Positions 45,263 to 57,369 of a stretch of DNA of 64,000 bases are shown one piece after another. Numbering within the stretch: position 1 is the first letter of the stretch; each line of letters starts with the position of its first letter. Both the position numbers and the translations under genes were made by a program. Source of the DNA: Elioraea rosea (GTDB taxonomy: Bacteria; Pseudomonadota; Alphaproteobacteria; Acetobacterales; Acetobacteraceae); assembly GCF_007644105.1 (NCBI RefSeq), contig NZ_VFAC01000008.1, forward strand, positions 62,001-126,000, read 5' to 3'. The notes beneath the pieces were generated by a model. That model made no database searches and was not told where the DNA came from. It saw only the letters and a program-made list of their open reading frames with translations.

Positions 45263-46528
45263 ATGCGCGTTCTGCTCGTCGGGGGCGGCGGCCGCGAACA
45301 CGCGCTTGCCTCCGCCATCGCCGCCTCGCCGAAGCTCACCATGCTTTGGTGCGCGCCAGGCAATGCCGGCATCGCCGATCTCTGCGCCTGCGTGCCGATC
45401 GCGGCGGAGGACGTCGCCGGGCTCGTCGCCTTCGCGCGAGAGCATGCCGTCGATCTCGTCGTCGTCGGGCCGGAGGCGCCGCTCGTCGCGGGGCTCGCCG
45501 ATGCGTGCGCGGAGGCCGGCATCGCCTGCTTCGGGCCATCGGCCGCGGCCGCGCGGCTCGAGGGCAGCAAGGCCTTCACCAAGGAGATCTGCGCCGAGGC
45601 AGGCATCCCGACCGCCGCCTCCGCCACCTTCGACGACGAGGCCGCAGCGCTTGCCCATGTGCGGGCAAAGGGCGCTCCGATCGTGGTGAAGGCCGATGGG
45701 CTCGCCGCAGGCAAGGGCGTCGTCGTCGCCGCCACCGTCGCCGAGGCGGAGGCGGCCGTGACGGCGATGATGCGCGAGCGCGTGCATGGCGCGGCGGGCA
45801 CGCGGCTTGTCATCGAGGAGTGCCTCGTCGGCCGGGAGGTCAGCTTCTTCGCGCTCTGCGATGGCGCGCACGCGGTTCCCTTCGGTGCGGCGCAGGACCA
45901 CAAGCGCGCAGGCGACGGCGACACGGGGCCGAACACGGGCGGCATGGGCGCCTACTCTCCGCCGAAGGGCTTCGACAGCGCGCTAGAGGAGGAGGTGATG
46001 GCGCGCATCGTGCGCCCGACCCTCGCCGCGATGGCCGCGCGCGGCACCCCGTTTCGCGGCGTGCTGTTCTGCGGGCTGATGCTCACCGCATCGGGGCCGA
46101 AACTGATCGAGTTCAACGTGCGCTTCGGTGACCCGGAATGCCAGGCGCTGATGCTGCGCGCCGAAGGCGACATGCTTGCCGCCCTCGATGGCGCGGCGCG
46201 CGGCGCGCTAGACCGCGTGCGGGTGCGGATGCGCGAGGCCGCCTCGGTCGTGGTAGTGATGGCGACGCGCGGCTATCCGGGCGCCTACGCCAAGGGCAGC
46301 GTCATTGAAGGGCTCGACGAGGCGGCGGCGGTGCCGGGGGTGCGGGTTTTCCATGCCGGCACCAGGCTCGCCGAGGGCAGGTTCACCGCCGAGGGCGGGC
46401 GCGTGCTCGGCATCGGCGCGGTGGGCAGGAACGTGGCCGAGGCGCGCGCTTCGGCCTACGCGGCCGTCGATCGCGTTCGCTGGCCGGAAGGGTTCTGCCG
46501 ACGCGACATCGCCGCAAGCGCTGCTTGA
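45263..46528 (+). CDS. purD: phosphoribosylamine-glycine ligase PurD
   Basis: A 421-residue ATP-grasp ligase of de novo purine synthesis. VLLVGGGGREHAL starts the N-domain at residue 3; the ATP-grasp part has VVKADGLAAGKGVVVA; NTGGMGAYSP and FNVRFGDPECQ provide the metal and GAR-synthetase signatures. Length is normal. It is followed closely by the FkbM-like gene. Confidence 0.97.
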   Translation: MRVLLVGGGGREHALASAIAASPKLTMLWCAPGNAGIADLCACVPIAAEDVAGLVAFAREHAVDLVVVGPEAPLVAGLADACAEAGIACFGPSAAAARLEGSKAFTKEICAEAGIPTAASATFDDEAAALAHVRAKGAPIVVKADGLAAGKGVVVAATVAEAEAAVTAMMRERVHGAAGTRLVIEECLVGREVSFFALCDGAHAVPFGAAQDHKRAGDGDTGPNTGGMGAYSPPKGFDSALEEEVMARIVRPTLAAMAARGTPFRGVLFCGLMLTASGPKLIEFNVRFGDPECQALMLRAEGDMLAALDGAARGALDRVRVRMREAASVVVVMATRGYPGAYAKGSVIEGLDEAAAVPGVRVFHAGTRLAEGRFTAEGGRVLGIGAVGRNVAEARASAYAAVDRVRWPEGFCRRDIAASAA

Positions 46529-46583
46529 CAGGGGCCGCCCCGACCGCGCACCTGCCGCCGTCCGAACCGGCAGGGAGCGGGCC

Positions 46584-47623
46584 GTGGCAGTCCTTCGATC
46601 GTCCTTCTTCGCGACGCTTCCGGTCCGCTTCCGCGCCGAGACGGTTCCCGCAAGCGCACGCTTCTACCGCGACGGCTACCGCCCGATGCGCTCGTTTGCC
46701 GAGAAGCTCGCGGTCAAGGCACCTTCCCGCCTCGGCTATCACCTGCTGCGCTCTCTCGACCGCTGCGGCTCGGGCGAGGCGAGCGTGATCACGGGCGGGC
46801 GCACGCTCCGCTTTCCGTTCCGCGCAGCGAACACGCAGTTCCATTCGATCTACCTGCCGCAATTCGCCTCCGGCTTCGAGACGGAGACAGGCCTTCTCCT
46901 GCACATCCTCGCCGGTACGCGCGGCACCTTCTTCGACATCGGCTCGAACTGGGGCCACTACAGCGTCACGATCGGGCTGTACGAGGGGTTCGAGGGCACG
47001 ATCCACGCCTTCGAGCCTGCCGCCGCGACCTATAGCGACCTCGTCTCCGTCACGACCGCGCTCGGGCTCGCCGGCCGCGTGACGTGCCACAACCTGGCGA
47101 CGGGAAGCACCAACGCGGGCGGGTCGCTCACGGTTCCCGACAAGGTTCATTCCGGCATCGCGCGCGTCTCGGCCACGGGCGGGGGCGAGACGATCCGCAT
47201 CGCCCGGCTCGATGATCTCGGCCTGCCCGCGCCGACGGCGATGAAGATCGACGTGGAGGGGAGCGAGCACGACACGCTGCTCGGCGCCGAGGCCACGCTC
47301 CGCACGGCCCGGCCCTTCATCGTGATGGAGAGCACGCTCGAGCAGACGGTACGCGATGCCGGTGCACGCCCTGCACTCGCAGTGCTTGAGTCGCATCGCT
47401 ATCGCCTGTTCCAGCCCTATCTCATCCTCGAGGGCGGAGCGGAGGACGATCCCTACCCATTCAACCCGACCATTCCCGAGGGCACGGCGTCGCGGCTCTG
47501 CCTCCTGCCTTTCGAGGCGTCCTGGCGCATTTCAACGTCTTCGCCTGCCCCGAAGAGAAGCTCCCGCTGCTCGAGCGAAAGCTCGCCGCGCCGAGCTTCG
47601 CTGCGTCGGTGGCGACCGAGTAG
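46584..47623 (+). pseudogene. FkbM-family SAM-dependent methyltransferase, frameshifted near the 3' end
   Basis: From GTG at 46584 (GGGAG upstream) the frame encodes an FkbM methyltransferase with SAM loop FFDIGSNWGHYS at residues 116-127, HAFEPAAATY and MKIDVEGSEHDTL. At LCLLPFEA (about 47514) the frame continues into arginine/serine-rich nonsense for over 500 codons. A different frame from 47528 reads HFNVFACPEEKLPLLERK and ends at TAG 47621-47623, a natural C-terminus. Restoring one base at the GG of 47516-47517 joins the two into a 346-residue protein. This may be a real mutation or a sequencing error. Confidence 0.78.
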
Positions 47624-47645
47624 GCGCTCGGGACGAGCGGCGCGC

Positions 47646-48518
47646 TCAGCCTCGAGCCGGGCGCAGGCGGACGAGCCCGAGCATCGCGAGCCCGGCGGCG
47701 AGGAGGCCGAGCGGCGCGGGTGCGGGAACCCCGACGGGGTTGACGTCGAACGTCGCGAAAAGGTCGAGCCTGTCGCCGCCGCCGCTGGCAGTGAACGCGA
47801 AGGTCATGGCCAGGAGATCGCAGGACGCGCAGGTCCCCGCGCCCGAGACGTCTGCCGCCGTGTAGGGATAGACGAAGGGCGGGATGCCGCCTGTCGCAGG
47901 TGGCGGGAACGAGGCGGAGGTGCCGGTCGATGCCACAAGCGCGCCATCGACCTGGCCGAACAGCACGGCGGTTTCGCCGAACGCCGAGCCGGCCCCGAGC
48001 CCGACGCGATCTCCATTCATGTCGGTCAGCGTCCCCCCGCCCGACAGGCTGTAGCTGTAGCCAGGCCCGGCGAGGTTCATCACCGTCCCGAAGGTGATGA
48101 GGAAGCTCGTTGGATCGCCATTGTCGATGACGCCGACCGTCGCGGCGATCATCGGGAAGGGAATGAACGAGACGGCGGGGAGAAGCAGGCCGTTCTCCGT
48201 CGCGGGAACGACCGAGGTGTCGACGAGGCGGACCGATCCGTCGCCGAGCATGACGAGCGGGGTGAGAAGGCGGACCGACCCGTCGCCGGCGACCGCCGCC
48301 TGGGCCCCCCGGACGGGCACGGGCACGACGGAGCCATCGCAGGCGACGCTAACCGACCCGTCGCACGCGACGAGCACCGACCCGTCGCCCATGAACTGAA
48401 GCGCCTGGCTGAGAGACCCGATCGAGTACTGCATCGTCGCAAGCGGCGCGGCTTCCGCGCCCTGCCCCAGCATTGCAGCGGCCACGCCGAGGAAAGCCAA
48501 CCGAGCCCCGTTCGCCAT
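47646..48518 (-). CDS. exported PEP-CTERM-like protein with DGSV repeats
   Basis: A 290-residue secreted protein with signal peptide (MANGARLAFLGVAAAMLGQG). Residues 45-96 contain five copies of DGSV (at 45, 53, 61, 79 and 93). The rest is glycine-rich beta structure. The C-terminus VPAPAPLGLLAAGLAMLGLV followed by RLR is a PEP-CTERM-type sorting signal in a variant form (PAPAP). I do not recognise a catalytic domain. It is probably an extracellular or matrix protein. Confidence 0.75.
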   Translation of the reverse strand: MANGARLAFLGVAAAMLGQGAEAAPLATMQYSIGSLSQALQFMGDGSVLVACDGSVSVACDGSVVPVPVRGAQAAVAGDGSVRLLTPLVMLGDGSVRLVDTSVVPATENGLLLPAVSFIPFPMIAATVGVIDNGDPTSFLITFGTVMNLAGPGYSYSLSGGGTLTDMNGDRVGLGAGSAFGETAVLFGQVDGALVASTGTSASFPPPATGGIPPFVYPYTAADVSGAGTCASCDLLAMTFAFTASGGGDRLDLFATFDVNPVGVPAPAPLGLLAAGLAMLGLVRLRPARG

Positions 48519-48632
48519 CGCACGCACCCTCCCGCGCCGGAGCAAACCGTCCTTCGCGGTTCGCCTCCGCCTCAAGTCAATTCGCTTCGGGATCGAACTG
48601 TCAAGCGAGCCGCGGTTGCAGGGCGACCGAAT

Positions 48633-49094
48633 TCAGAGGTGCTTCTCGAAGAACACACGTTCGTAGGCATCGGCGCCATGCGGCGGCAGGCCGCGATGCG
48701 TCTCGCGGTAGCCCGCCGCGGTGTAGAGGCGAAGGAGATGAGCGAACATCGCCGCCGTGTGCAACTCGAGCCGTATAAAGCCGCCAGCGCGTGCCTGGGC
48801 CTCGGCATCGGCGAGAAGCATGCGCCCGAGGCCGCGCCGCTGCGCCTTGGGCGCGACCCCGAGGAGATCGACCTCGAGCGCATCACCACGCGGCAGCAGC
48901 GCGGCGAAGCCGAGGATCGCCGCTCCGTCGACCGCCACGCGGACGCCGCCGCGCGCGAGCGCCTCGGAAAGCCGCGCATGCGCCGTGGGCGTCACCTCAC
49001 GGCCGAGGGCTCCGACATAGGGCGTGAAGGAGGCCCGCAGCAGGGCGTGCAGCGCCTTCTCGTCCTCCGCCGCGGCGGTGCGGATCTCCGGCAC
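48633..49094 (-). CDS. GNAT-family N-acetyltransferase
   Basis: A 153-residue GNAT protein. The acetyl-CoA loop is VDLLGVAPKAQRRGLGRML (QRRGLG), followed by a helix and GFIRLELHTAAMF. The GTG start lies one base after the gyrB stop, so it is likely the distal gene of the gyrB unit. The acceptor is unknown. Confidence 0.87.
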   Translation of the reverse strand: MPEIRTAAAEDEKALHALLRASFTPYVGALGREVTPTAHARLSEALARGGVRVAVDGAAILGFAALLPRGDALEVDLLGVAPKAQRRGLGRMLLADAEAQARAGGFIRLELHTAAMFAHLLRLYTAAGYRETHRGLPPHGADAYERVFFEKHL

Positions 49095-49095
49095 C

Positions 49096-52789
<3,694 letters not shown>

Positions 52790-52850
52790 CGCCTCGATAT
52801 GGGGCTCAGGCGGCATCCGTGCCGGCCCTGCCCCGCGCAGCGCCGCTGCG

Positions 52851-53987
52851 TCAGACTCGCATCGGCATCAGCACGTAGACCGCACGCGGGTCGCCTTCCG
52901 CGCGGATCAGCGTCGGTGCCGCGCCATCGTGGAACTTGAACTCCACGCGCACGCTGTCTGCCATCTGGTCGGTGATGTCGCGCAGATAGCGCGCCTGGAA
53001 GCCGATCTCCATCGGCGTGGCGTCGTACTCCAGCCGGTCGGCGTCGATCTCCTCGCTCGCCGTGCCCTGCTCGGGGCTCGCGGCGGAGAGGGTCAGCCCC
53101 TGCTTGGCGATCGCCATCTTCACTGGGCGGGAGCGCTCGGAGCTGATCGCTGCCACCCGGTCCACCGCCTCCGCGAAGTCCTTCTTGGCGATGCGGAGAA
53201 GCTTGTCGTTGTCGCGCGGGATCACCCGGTCATAGTCGGGGAAGGTGCCGTCGATCAGCTTCGAGGTCAGCGTGACGGCGCCGAAGCCGAACCGGATCTT
53301 GGTGTCGGAGAGCGCGATCTCGACCAGGTCCTGCGCCGGCACGTCGTCAAGCAGCTTGCGGAGCTCGAGCACCGCCTTGCGCGGCACGATCACGCCTGGC
53401 ATGCCGGAAGCACCGTCAGGGAGGTCCTCCTCAACCCGCGCGAGCCGGTGACCGTCGGTCGCGACGGCGCGCAGAACCGGGGCGCCCTCGCTTTCGGCGA
53501 TGTGGAGGTAGATGCCGTTGAGGTAGTAGCGCGTCTCCTCGGTGGAGATCGCAAACCGCGTGCGGTCGACAAGGTCACGCAGCACGCCGGCCTTGAGGCT
53601 GAACTTGTGCGGCAGCGCGCCTTCCTGCAGCGCTGGGAAATCCTCCACCGGCAGGCACACGAGCGAGGTCGCGTAGCGCCCGGCGCGGAGCGCGAGCTGG
53701 CTGTCGCCTCCCGGATGGTCGAGCTCGATTACCGCACCCTCTGGCAGCTTGCGGACGATCTCGTAGAGCGTGCCGGCCGGCGCCGTGGTCGCGCCGTTGC
53801 GCACCACCTCTGCCGCCACCTGCTCGACCGCCGCGATCTCCATGTCGGTCGCGGCGAGGGTCAGCGCACCATCCTTGGCGCGGATCAGCACGTTGGCGAG
53901 GATGGGAATGGTGTTCCGCCGTTCCACCACGTTTTGCACATGCGAGAGCGCCTTCATCAGGGCGGAGCGTTCGACCTTGATCTTCAT
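52851..53987 (-). CDS. dnaN: DNA polymerase III sliding clamp (beta subunit)
   Basis: A 378-residue clamp subunit. The N-terminus MKIKVERSALMKALSHVQNV, the ERRNTIPILANVLI segment and the C-terminal ALYVLMPMRV-like end (RAVYVLMPMRV) fit DnaN, as does the length. It is followed by recF and gyrB. dnaA is on the same strand but separated by four intervening genes. Confidence 0.98.
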   Translation of the reverse strand: MKIKVERSALMKALSHVQNVVERRNTIPILANVLIRAKDGALTLAATDMEIAAVEQVAAEVVRNGATTAPAGTLYEIVRKLPEGAVIELDHPGGDSQLALRAGRYATSLVCLPVEDFPALQEGALPHKFSLKAGVLRDLVDRTRFAISTEETRYYLNGIYLHIAESEGAPVLRAVATDGHRLARVEEDLPDGASGMPGVIVPRKAVLELRKLLDDVPAQDLVEIALSDTKIRFGFGAVTLTSKLIDGTFPDYDRVIPRDNDKLLRIAKKDFAEAVDRVAAISSERSRPVKMAIAKQGLTLSAASPEQGTASEEIDADRLEYDATPMEIGFQARYLRDITDQMADSVRVEFKFHDGAAPTLIRAEGDPRAVYVLMPMRV

Positions 53988-54073
53988 GTCTGATCCCGAG
54001 GGCTCGTTCTCGTCTGGGTGAAGTCTCGCGGGGCGGAAAGCGTCCCGGGCCGGGGGGCGACTCGGGGGGCGTG

Positions 54074-54083
54074 ACTATAGCAC
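54074..54083 (-). promoter_or_regulatory. extended -10 promoter element for dnaN
   Basis: On the minus strand the sequence reads GTGCTATAGT, an extended -10 (TGnTATAGT), about 87 bases upstream of the dnaN ATG. The -35 region is weak (TTACGT about 16 bases upstream), as allowed for extended -10 promoters. dnaN would therefore have its own promoter rather than depending on dnaA, in line with their separation. Confidence 0.4.
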
Positions 54084-54140
54084 CGCAACCGCGGAACGTA
54101 AGGGAATCGGCACGGTTCCGGGCGCTCCGGAGTGAAGCGT

Positions 54141-55304
54141 TCAGGCGTTGGCGGCGCGCAGCGCCCTGTCGAGATCGGCGTAGAGGTCGGCCGGGTCCTC
54201 GATGCCGGTCGAGAGCCGCAACAGGTCCGGCGGGCAGGGCGAGCCCGCGCCCTCGATCGAGGCACGATGCTCGATCAGGCTCTCGACGCCCCCCAGCGAC
54301 GTCGCCCGCTTCCAGAGCTCGACCCGCGCCGCAGTGGCGATGGCGGCGCGCTCGCCGCCCTTGAGCCGGATGCTGAGCATGCCGCCGAACCCGCCCTCCA
54401 TCTGCCGCCGCGCGACCTCGTGGCCGGGATGCGCGGCAAGCCCCGGATAGAGCACCTCCGACACCGCTGCGTGCCCGGAAAGCCGCTCTGCCAGCGTCAT
54501 CGCCGAGCCGCAGGCGGCGGCGACGCGCACGGGAAGGGTGCGCATGCCGCGGATCAACAGGAAGGCTTCCAGAGGGGCGAGCACCTGGCCGAGGGTCGAG
54601 CGGTTGCGCCGCACCCTCTCCCACAGCCCATCCTCGCGTGCAGAGGCGAGCGCGCCGGCGAGAACGTCGGAATGCCCGTTCAGGTACTTCGTCGCCGAGT
54701 GCATCACGATGTCGGCGCCGAGCGAGAGGGGGCGGGTCAGGATGGGCGTGGCGCAGGTGCTGTCGACTGCGAGCACTGCCCCGGCCTGGTGGGCGATCGC
54801 GGCAGTCTCGGCGATGTCGGTGACCGACCAGAGCGGGTTCGACGGCGTCTCCGCCCAGACGAGCCTCGTCCGCCCCGGCACGATGGCGGCACGCAGCGCG
54901 GCAAGATCGGTCATGTCCACGAGGGTGACGGTGAGGCCCCAGCGCGTCGCCTCCGTCATCAGCCAGTTGCGGAGCGACCAGTACATCACCTCCGGAGCCA
55001 CCACGTGATCGCCAGGCGACAGCGCCAGGAACAGCGCGGTGGCGGCCGACATGCCCGAGCCGAACATCATGGCCGAGGCCGCTCCCTCGAGCGCGGCGAT
55101 CACCGCCTCCGCCTCGCGGACGGTGACGTTGTCGGGGCGGGAGTAGATGTTGCCCGAGCGGTACTGGTTGTCGGGGTCGCGGATGAAGGTCGTCGAGAGA
55201 TGGATCGGCGGCACGACGGCGCGGCTCGCCTCGTCGATATGGCCGAGCGCCTGGGCGGCAAGCGTGCGGGAGGTCCAGCCGCGCTGGCCTGGGTCGGTCG
55301 TCAT
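54141..55304 (-). CDS. cystathionine gamma-synthase/beta-lyase family PLP enzyme
   Basis: A 387-residue transsulfuration enzyme. The PLP lysine is Lys206 in HSATKYLNGHSD, with SGMSAATALFLAL near 84 and AETPSNPLWSVTD before it; YSRPDNVTVREAE matches the N-terminal active-site segment. Members are cystathionine gamma-synthase, beta-lyase or methionine gamma-lyase, which sequence alone does not separate. It lies between dnaN and dnaA on the same strand as both. Confidence 0.9.
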   Translation of the reverse strand: MTTDPGQRGWTSRTLAAQALGHIDEASRAVVPPIHLSTTFIRDPDNQYRSGNIYSRPDNVTVREAEAVIAALEGAASAMMFGSGMSAATALFLALSPGDHVVAPEVMYWSLRNWLMTEATRWGLTVTLVDMTDLAALRAAIVPGRTRLVWAETPSNPLWSVTDIAETAAIAHQAGAVLAVDSTCATPILTRPLSLGADIVMHSATKYLNGHSDVLAGALASAREDGLWERVRRNRSTLGQVLAPLEAFLLIRGMRTLPVRVAAACGSAMTLAERLSGHAAVSEVLYPGLAAHPGHEVARRQMEGGFGGMLSIRLKGGERAAIATAARVELWKRATSLGGVESLIEHRASIEGAGSPCPPDLLRLSTGIEDPADLYADLDRALRAANA

Positions 55305-55329
55305 TGCCGTGCTCCGGAAGACTGGTCGG

Positions 55330-55572
55330 TCAGAGGTAGCGGCCGCGCTCGAGAATCTCGAGCTGGTACGCCCGGTAGGTCATGCCGAGTTCCTCGGCCC
55401 GCGCCAAGCGCCTGAGAGCGATTTCGCGCGGCGGCGTCTTCCAGGCCTTCCTGTGCGCCCGCTTCCAGCACCAGTGGCGCCAGCTCTCGTTCGGGTCAGG
55501 CTCCTCCAGGGGCGGTCCACCATTGTGGCCGAGGCCGGGAGAAGGCAGAGGTGGGAGACGTGGCGCATCCAT
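55330..55572 (-). CDS. small GHNGGPPL-motif protein of unknown function
   Basis: An 80-residue protein. LGHNGGPPLE at residues 14-23 is a motif common to many small alphaproteobacterial proteins. The rest is basic and tryptophan-rich (SWRHWCWKRAHRKAWKTP), suggesting nucleic-acid or protein binding, though no role is known. It lies 25 bases upstream of the transsulfuration gene on the same strand and is divergent from the XRE-cupin regulator with only 23 bases between starts. Confidence 0.72.
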   Translation of the reverse strand: MDAPRLPPLPSPGLGHNGGPPLEEPDPNESWRHWCWKRAHRKAWKTPPREIALRRLARAEELGMTYRAYQLEILERGRYL

Positions 55573-55593
55573 AGGCTAGACACTATGGTGGAC
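55515..55593. repeat. inverted repeat flanking the start of the GHNGGPPL gene
   Basis: GTCCACCATTGTG at 55515-55527 and CACTATGGTGGAC at 55581-55593 match as an inverted repeat in 12 of 13 positions. One arm is inside the small gene and encodes part of its GHNGGPPL motif; the other sits just before the XRE-cupin regulator. It could be an autoregulatory operator pair or a chance match to the coding motif. Confidence 0.45.
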
Positions 55594-55595
55594 AC

Positions 55596-56168
55596 ATGAG
55601 CACGATACAAGACGACTCGACGCTCGACCCGCTTGCCGCGCGACTGAAGGCGGAGCGCGAGGCGCGCGGCTGGTCGATCACCGTCCTCGCCGAGCGCTCG
55701 GGCGTCTCGCGGGCGATGATCAGCAAGGTCGAGCGCGGCGAGGCGAGCCCGACCGCAGCCCTGCTCGGGCGCCTTTCCGGCGCATTCGGGCTGACCGTGT
55801 CTGCGCTGCTTGCGCGCGCGGAAGGGCCTGGCGCAGGCCTCTCGCGCGCGGAGGACCAGACCACCTGGCGCGACCCCGAGACGGGGCTCGCCCGCCGCGC
55901 CCTGACGCCGCCTGGGGCCGACCCCGAGCTCGTGCTCGCGTCCCTTCCGCCGGGCGCGCGCATCGCCTATCCCGCGGCGTCCTACGCGCTTCTGCGCGGC
56001 CAGTGCATCTGGGTGATCTCGGGTGCGCTCCTCTTCCACGAGGGCGAGGCGGTGCACAGCCTGAAGGAGGGAGACTGCCTGGCCCTCGGCGCGCCGGCCG
56101 ACTGCGCCTTCGAGAACCCGTCCGAGACGGAAACGGCAAGCTACATCGTCGCCCTCTCCCGCCGTTGA
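55596..56168 (+). CDS. XRE-family transcriptional regulator with C-terminal cupin domain
   Basis: A 190-residue HTH-cupin regulator. The helix-turn-helix (about 13-66) contains RGWSITVLAERSGVSRAMIS and KVERGEASPTAALLGRLSGA. The cupin domain (about 110-185) has the SGALLFHEGEAVHSLKEGD segment. Such regulators bind a small metabolite through the cupin and often control the adjacent gene, here the quinone-reductase-like gene 46 bases downstream. Confidence 0.9.
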   Translation: MSTIQDDSTLDPLAARLKAEREARGWSITVLAERSGVSRAMISKVERGEASPTAALLGRLSGAFGLTVSALLARAEGPGAGLSRAEDQTTWRDPETGLARRALTPPGADPELVLASLPPGARIAYPAASYALLRGQCIWVISGALLFHEGEAVHSLKEGDCLALGAPADCAFENPSETETASYIVALSRR

Positions 56169-56214
56169 GCCCGACGTGCCATTGCTTGCCCGTTCGGGCA
56201 CGGGGGAGAACGAC

Positions 56215-57204
56215 GTGAAGGCGATGGTGATCGATCGGTTCGGCGGGCCCGAGCTGTTCCGCGAAGCGACGCTGCCCGACCCGGTGGCAGGCCCTGGCGA
56301 AGTGCTGGTCGCGATCGAGGCGGCGAGCGTGAACCCGGTCGACTGGAAGATCCGCTCGCGGGGCCCCGGTATCGCACCCGCGCTTCCCGCCGTGCTCGGC
56401 TGCGACTTCGCGGGCCGTGTCACCGAGCTCGGCGACGGCGTGCATGGCTTCGCGGTCGGCGATCGCGTGTTCGGCTGCGCCGGCGGGGTGAAGGGCATGC
56501 CCGGAACCTACGCGACGATGATCGCGGCCGATGCGCGGCTGATCGCCAAGGCGCCCGCGACCCTCGATGCGCACGCGGCCGCCGCCCTGCCACTCGTGAC
56601 CATCACCGCCTGGGAAGGGCTGTTCGACCGCGCGCGCATCCATGAGGGCGCGACGGTTCTCGTCCATGGCGGCACAGGCGGGGTCGGGCATGTGGCGGTG
56701 CAGCTTGCGGCCGCCGCCGGAGCGAAGGTGACCGCGACCGTCTCGAGCCCCGAGAAGGCCACGCTCGCGCGCTCCCTCGGCGCGGCGGAGACGATCGACT
56801 ACCGGAACGAGACGGTCGAGGCCTATGTCGCGCGGCTGACCGGCGGGCGCGGCTTCGACGTGGTGTTCGACGCGACGGGCGGCTCGGACATCGCCACGAG
56901 CTTCGCAGCGGCCCGCACCAACGGCCAGGTCGTGACGATCGTGTCGCAGTACACAGCCGACCTGACACTGATGCACACGAAGGGGCTGTCGCTGCACGTC
57001 GTGTTCATGCTTCTGCCGATGCTGACCGGCGCGGGCCGCGAGAGGCAAGGCGAGATCCTTTCCGCCGCCGCCCGCCTCGCCGAGGAAGGCAAGCTCCGCC
57101 CCGTTCTGGACAAGACCCGGTTCGGTCTCGCCGACGTGGCCGCCGCCCACACCCGCCTCGAGAGCGGCAAGGCCATCGGCAAGGTCGTCATCGACATCGC
57201 CTGA
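56215..57204 (+). CDS. zinc-independent alcohol dehydrogenase / quinone oxidoreductase (MDR family)
   Basis: A 329-residue medium-chain dehydrogenase of the quinone oxidoreductase branch. The N-terminus VKAMVIDRFGGPELF, the GroES-like core and the NADPH motif VHGGTGGVGHVAVQLA fit the family; zinc-ligand cysteines are absent. The GTG at 56215 was chosen because GGGGGAG lies 7 bases upstream and it gives the family N-terminus. It is probably controlled by the preceding XRE-cupin regulator. Confidence 0.9.
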   Translation: MKAMVIDRFGGPELFREATLPDPVAGPGEVLVAIEAASVNPVDWKIRSRGPGIAPALPAVLGCDFAGRVTELGDGVHGFAVGDRVFGCAGGVKGMPGTYATMIAADARLIAKAPATLDAHAAAALPLVTITAWEGLFDRARIHEGATVLVHGGTGGVGHVAVQLAAAAGAKVTATVSSPEKATLARSLGAAETIDYRNETVEAYVARLTGGRGFDVVFDATGGSDIATSFAAARTNGQVVTIVSQYTADLTLMHTKGLSLHVVFMLLPMLTGAGRERQGEILSAAARLAEEGKLRPVLDKTRFGLADVAAAHTRLESGKAIGKVVIDIA

Positions 57205-57223
57205 TCCGCTGGCCACCAGCGAC

Positions 57224-57369
57224 GAGAGACGGCCCGAGACGTCGCTGCCGTGAGTCGGTTGGCGCGGTTGCCGAGAATCGGAGCGGAGTGGCCTCATGGC
57301 CGTGAGCACCGGAAGCGCAGGCAACCGATGCCAGACGGCCACGGCAGTAGACGTATCGGGCCGTCTCTC
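57224..57369. repeat. 146-bp imperfect inverted-repeat element at the 3' end of dnaA
   Basis: GAGAGACGGCCCGA at 57224-57237 and its exact reverse complement TCGGGCCGTCTCTC at 57356-57369 bound the element. The similarity continues inward: (G/T)ACGTC, a short mismatch, then CTGCCGTG, and later TCGGTTG, are also shared in inverted orientation. The centre has a near-palindromic GGCCTCATGGCC. It overlaps the dnaA stop codon by two bases. A MITE-like or IS-derived remnant is likely; no clear target duplication was found. A structured 3' RNA is the alternative. Confidence 0.65.
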
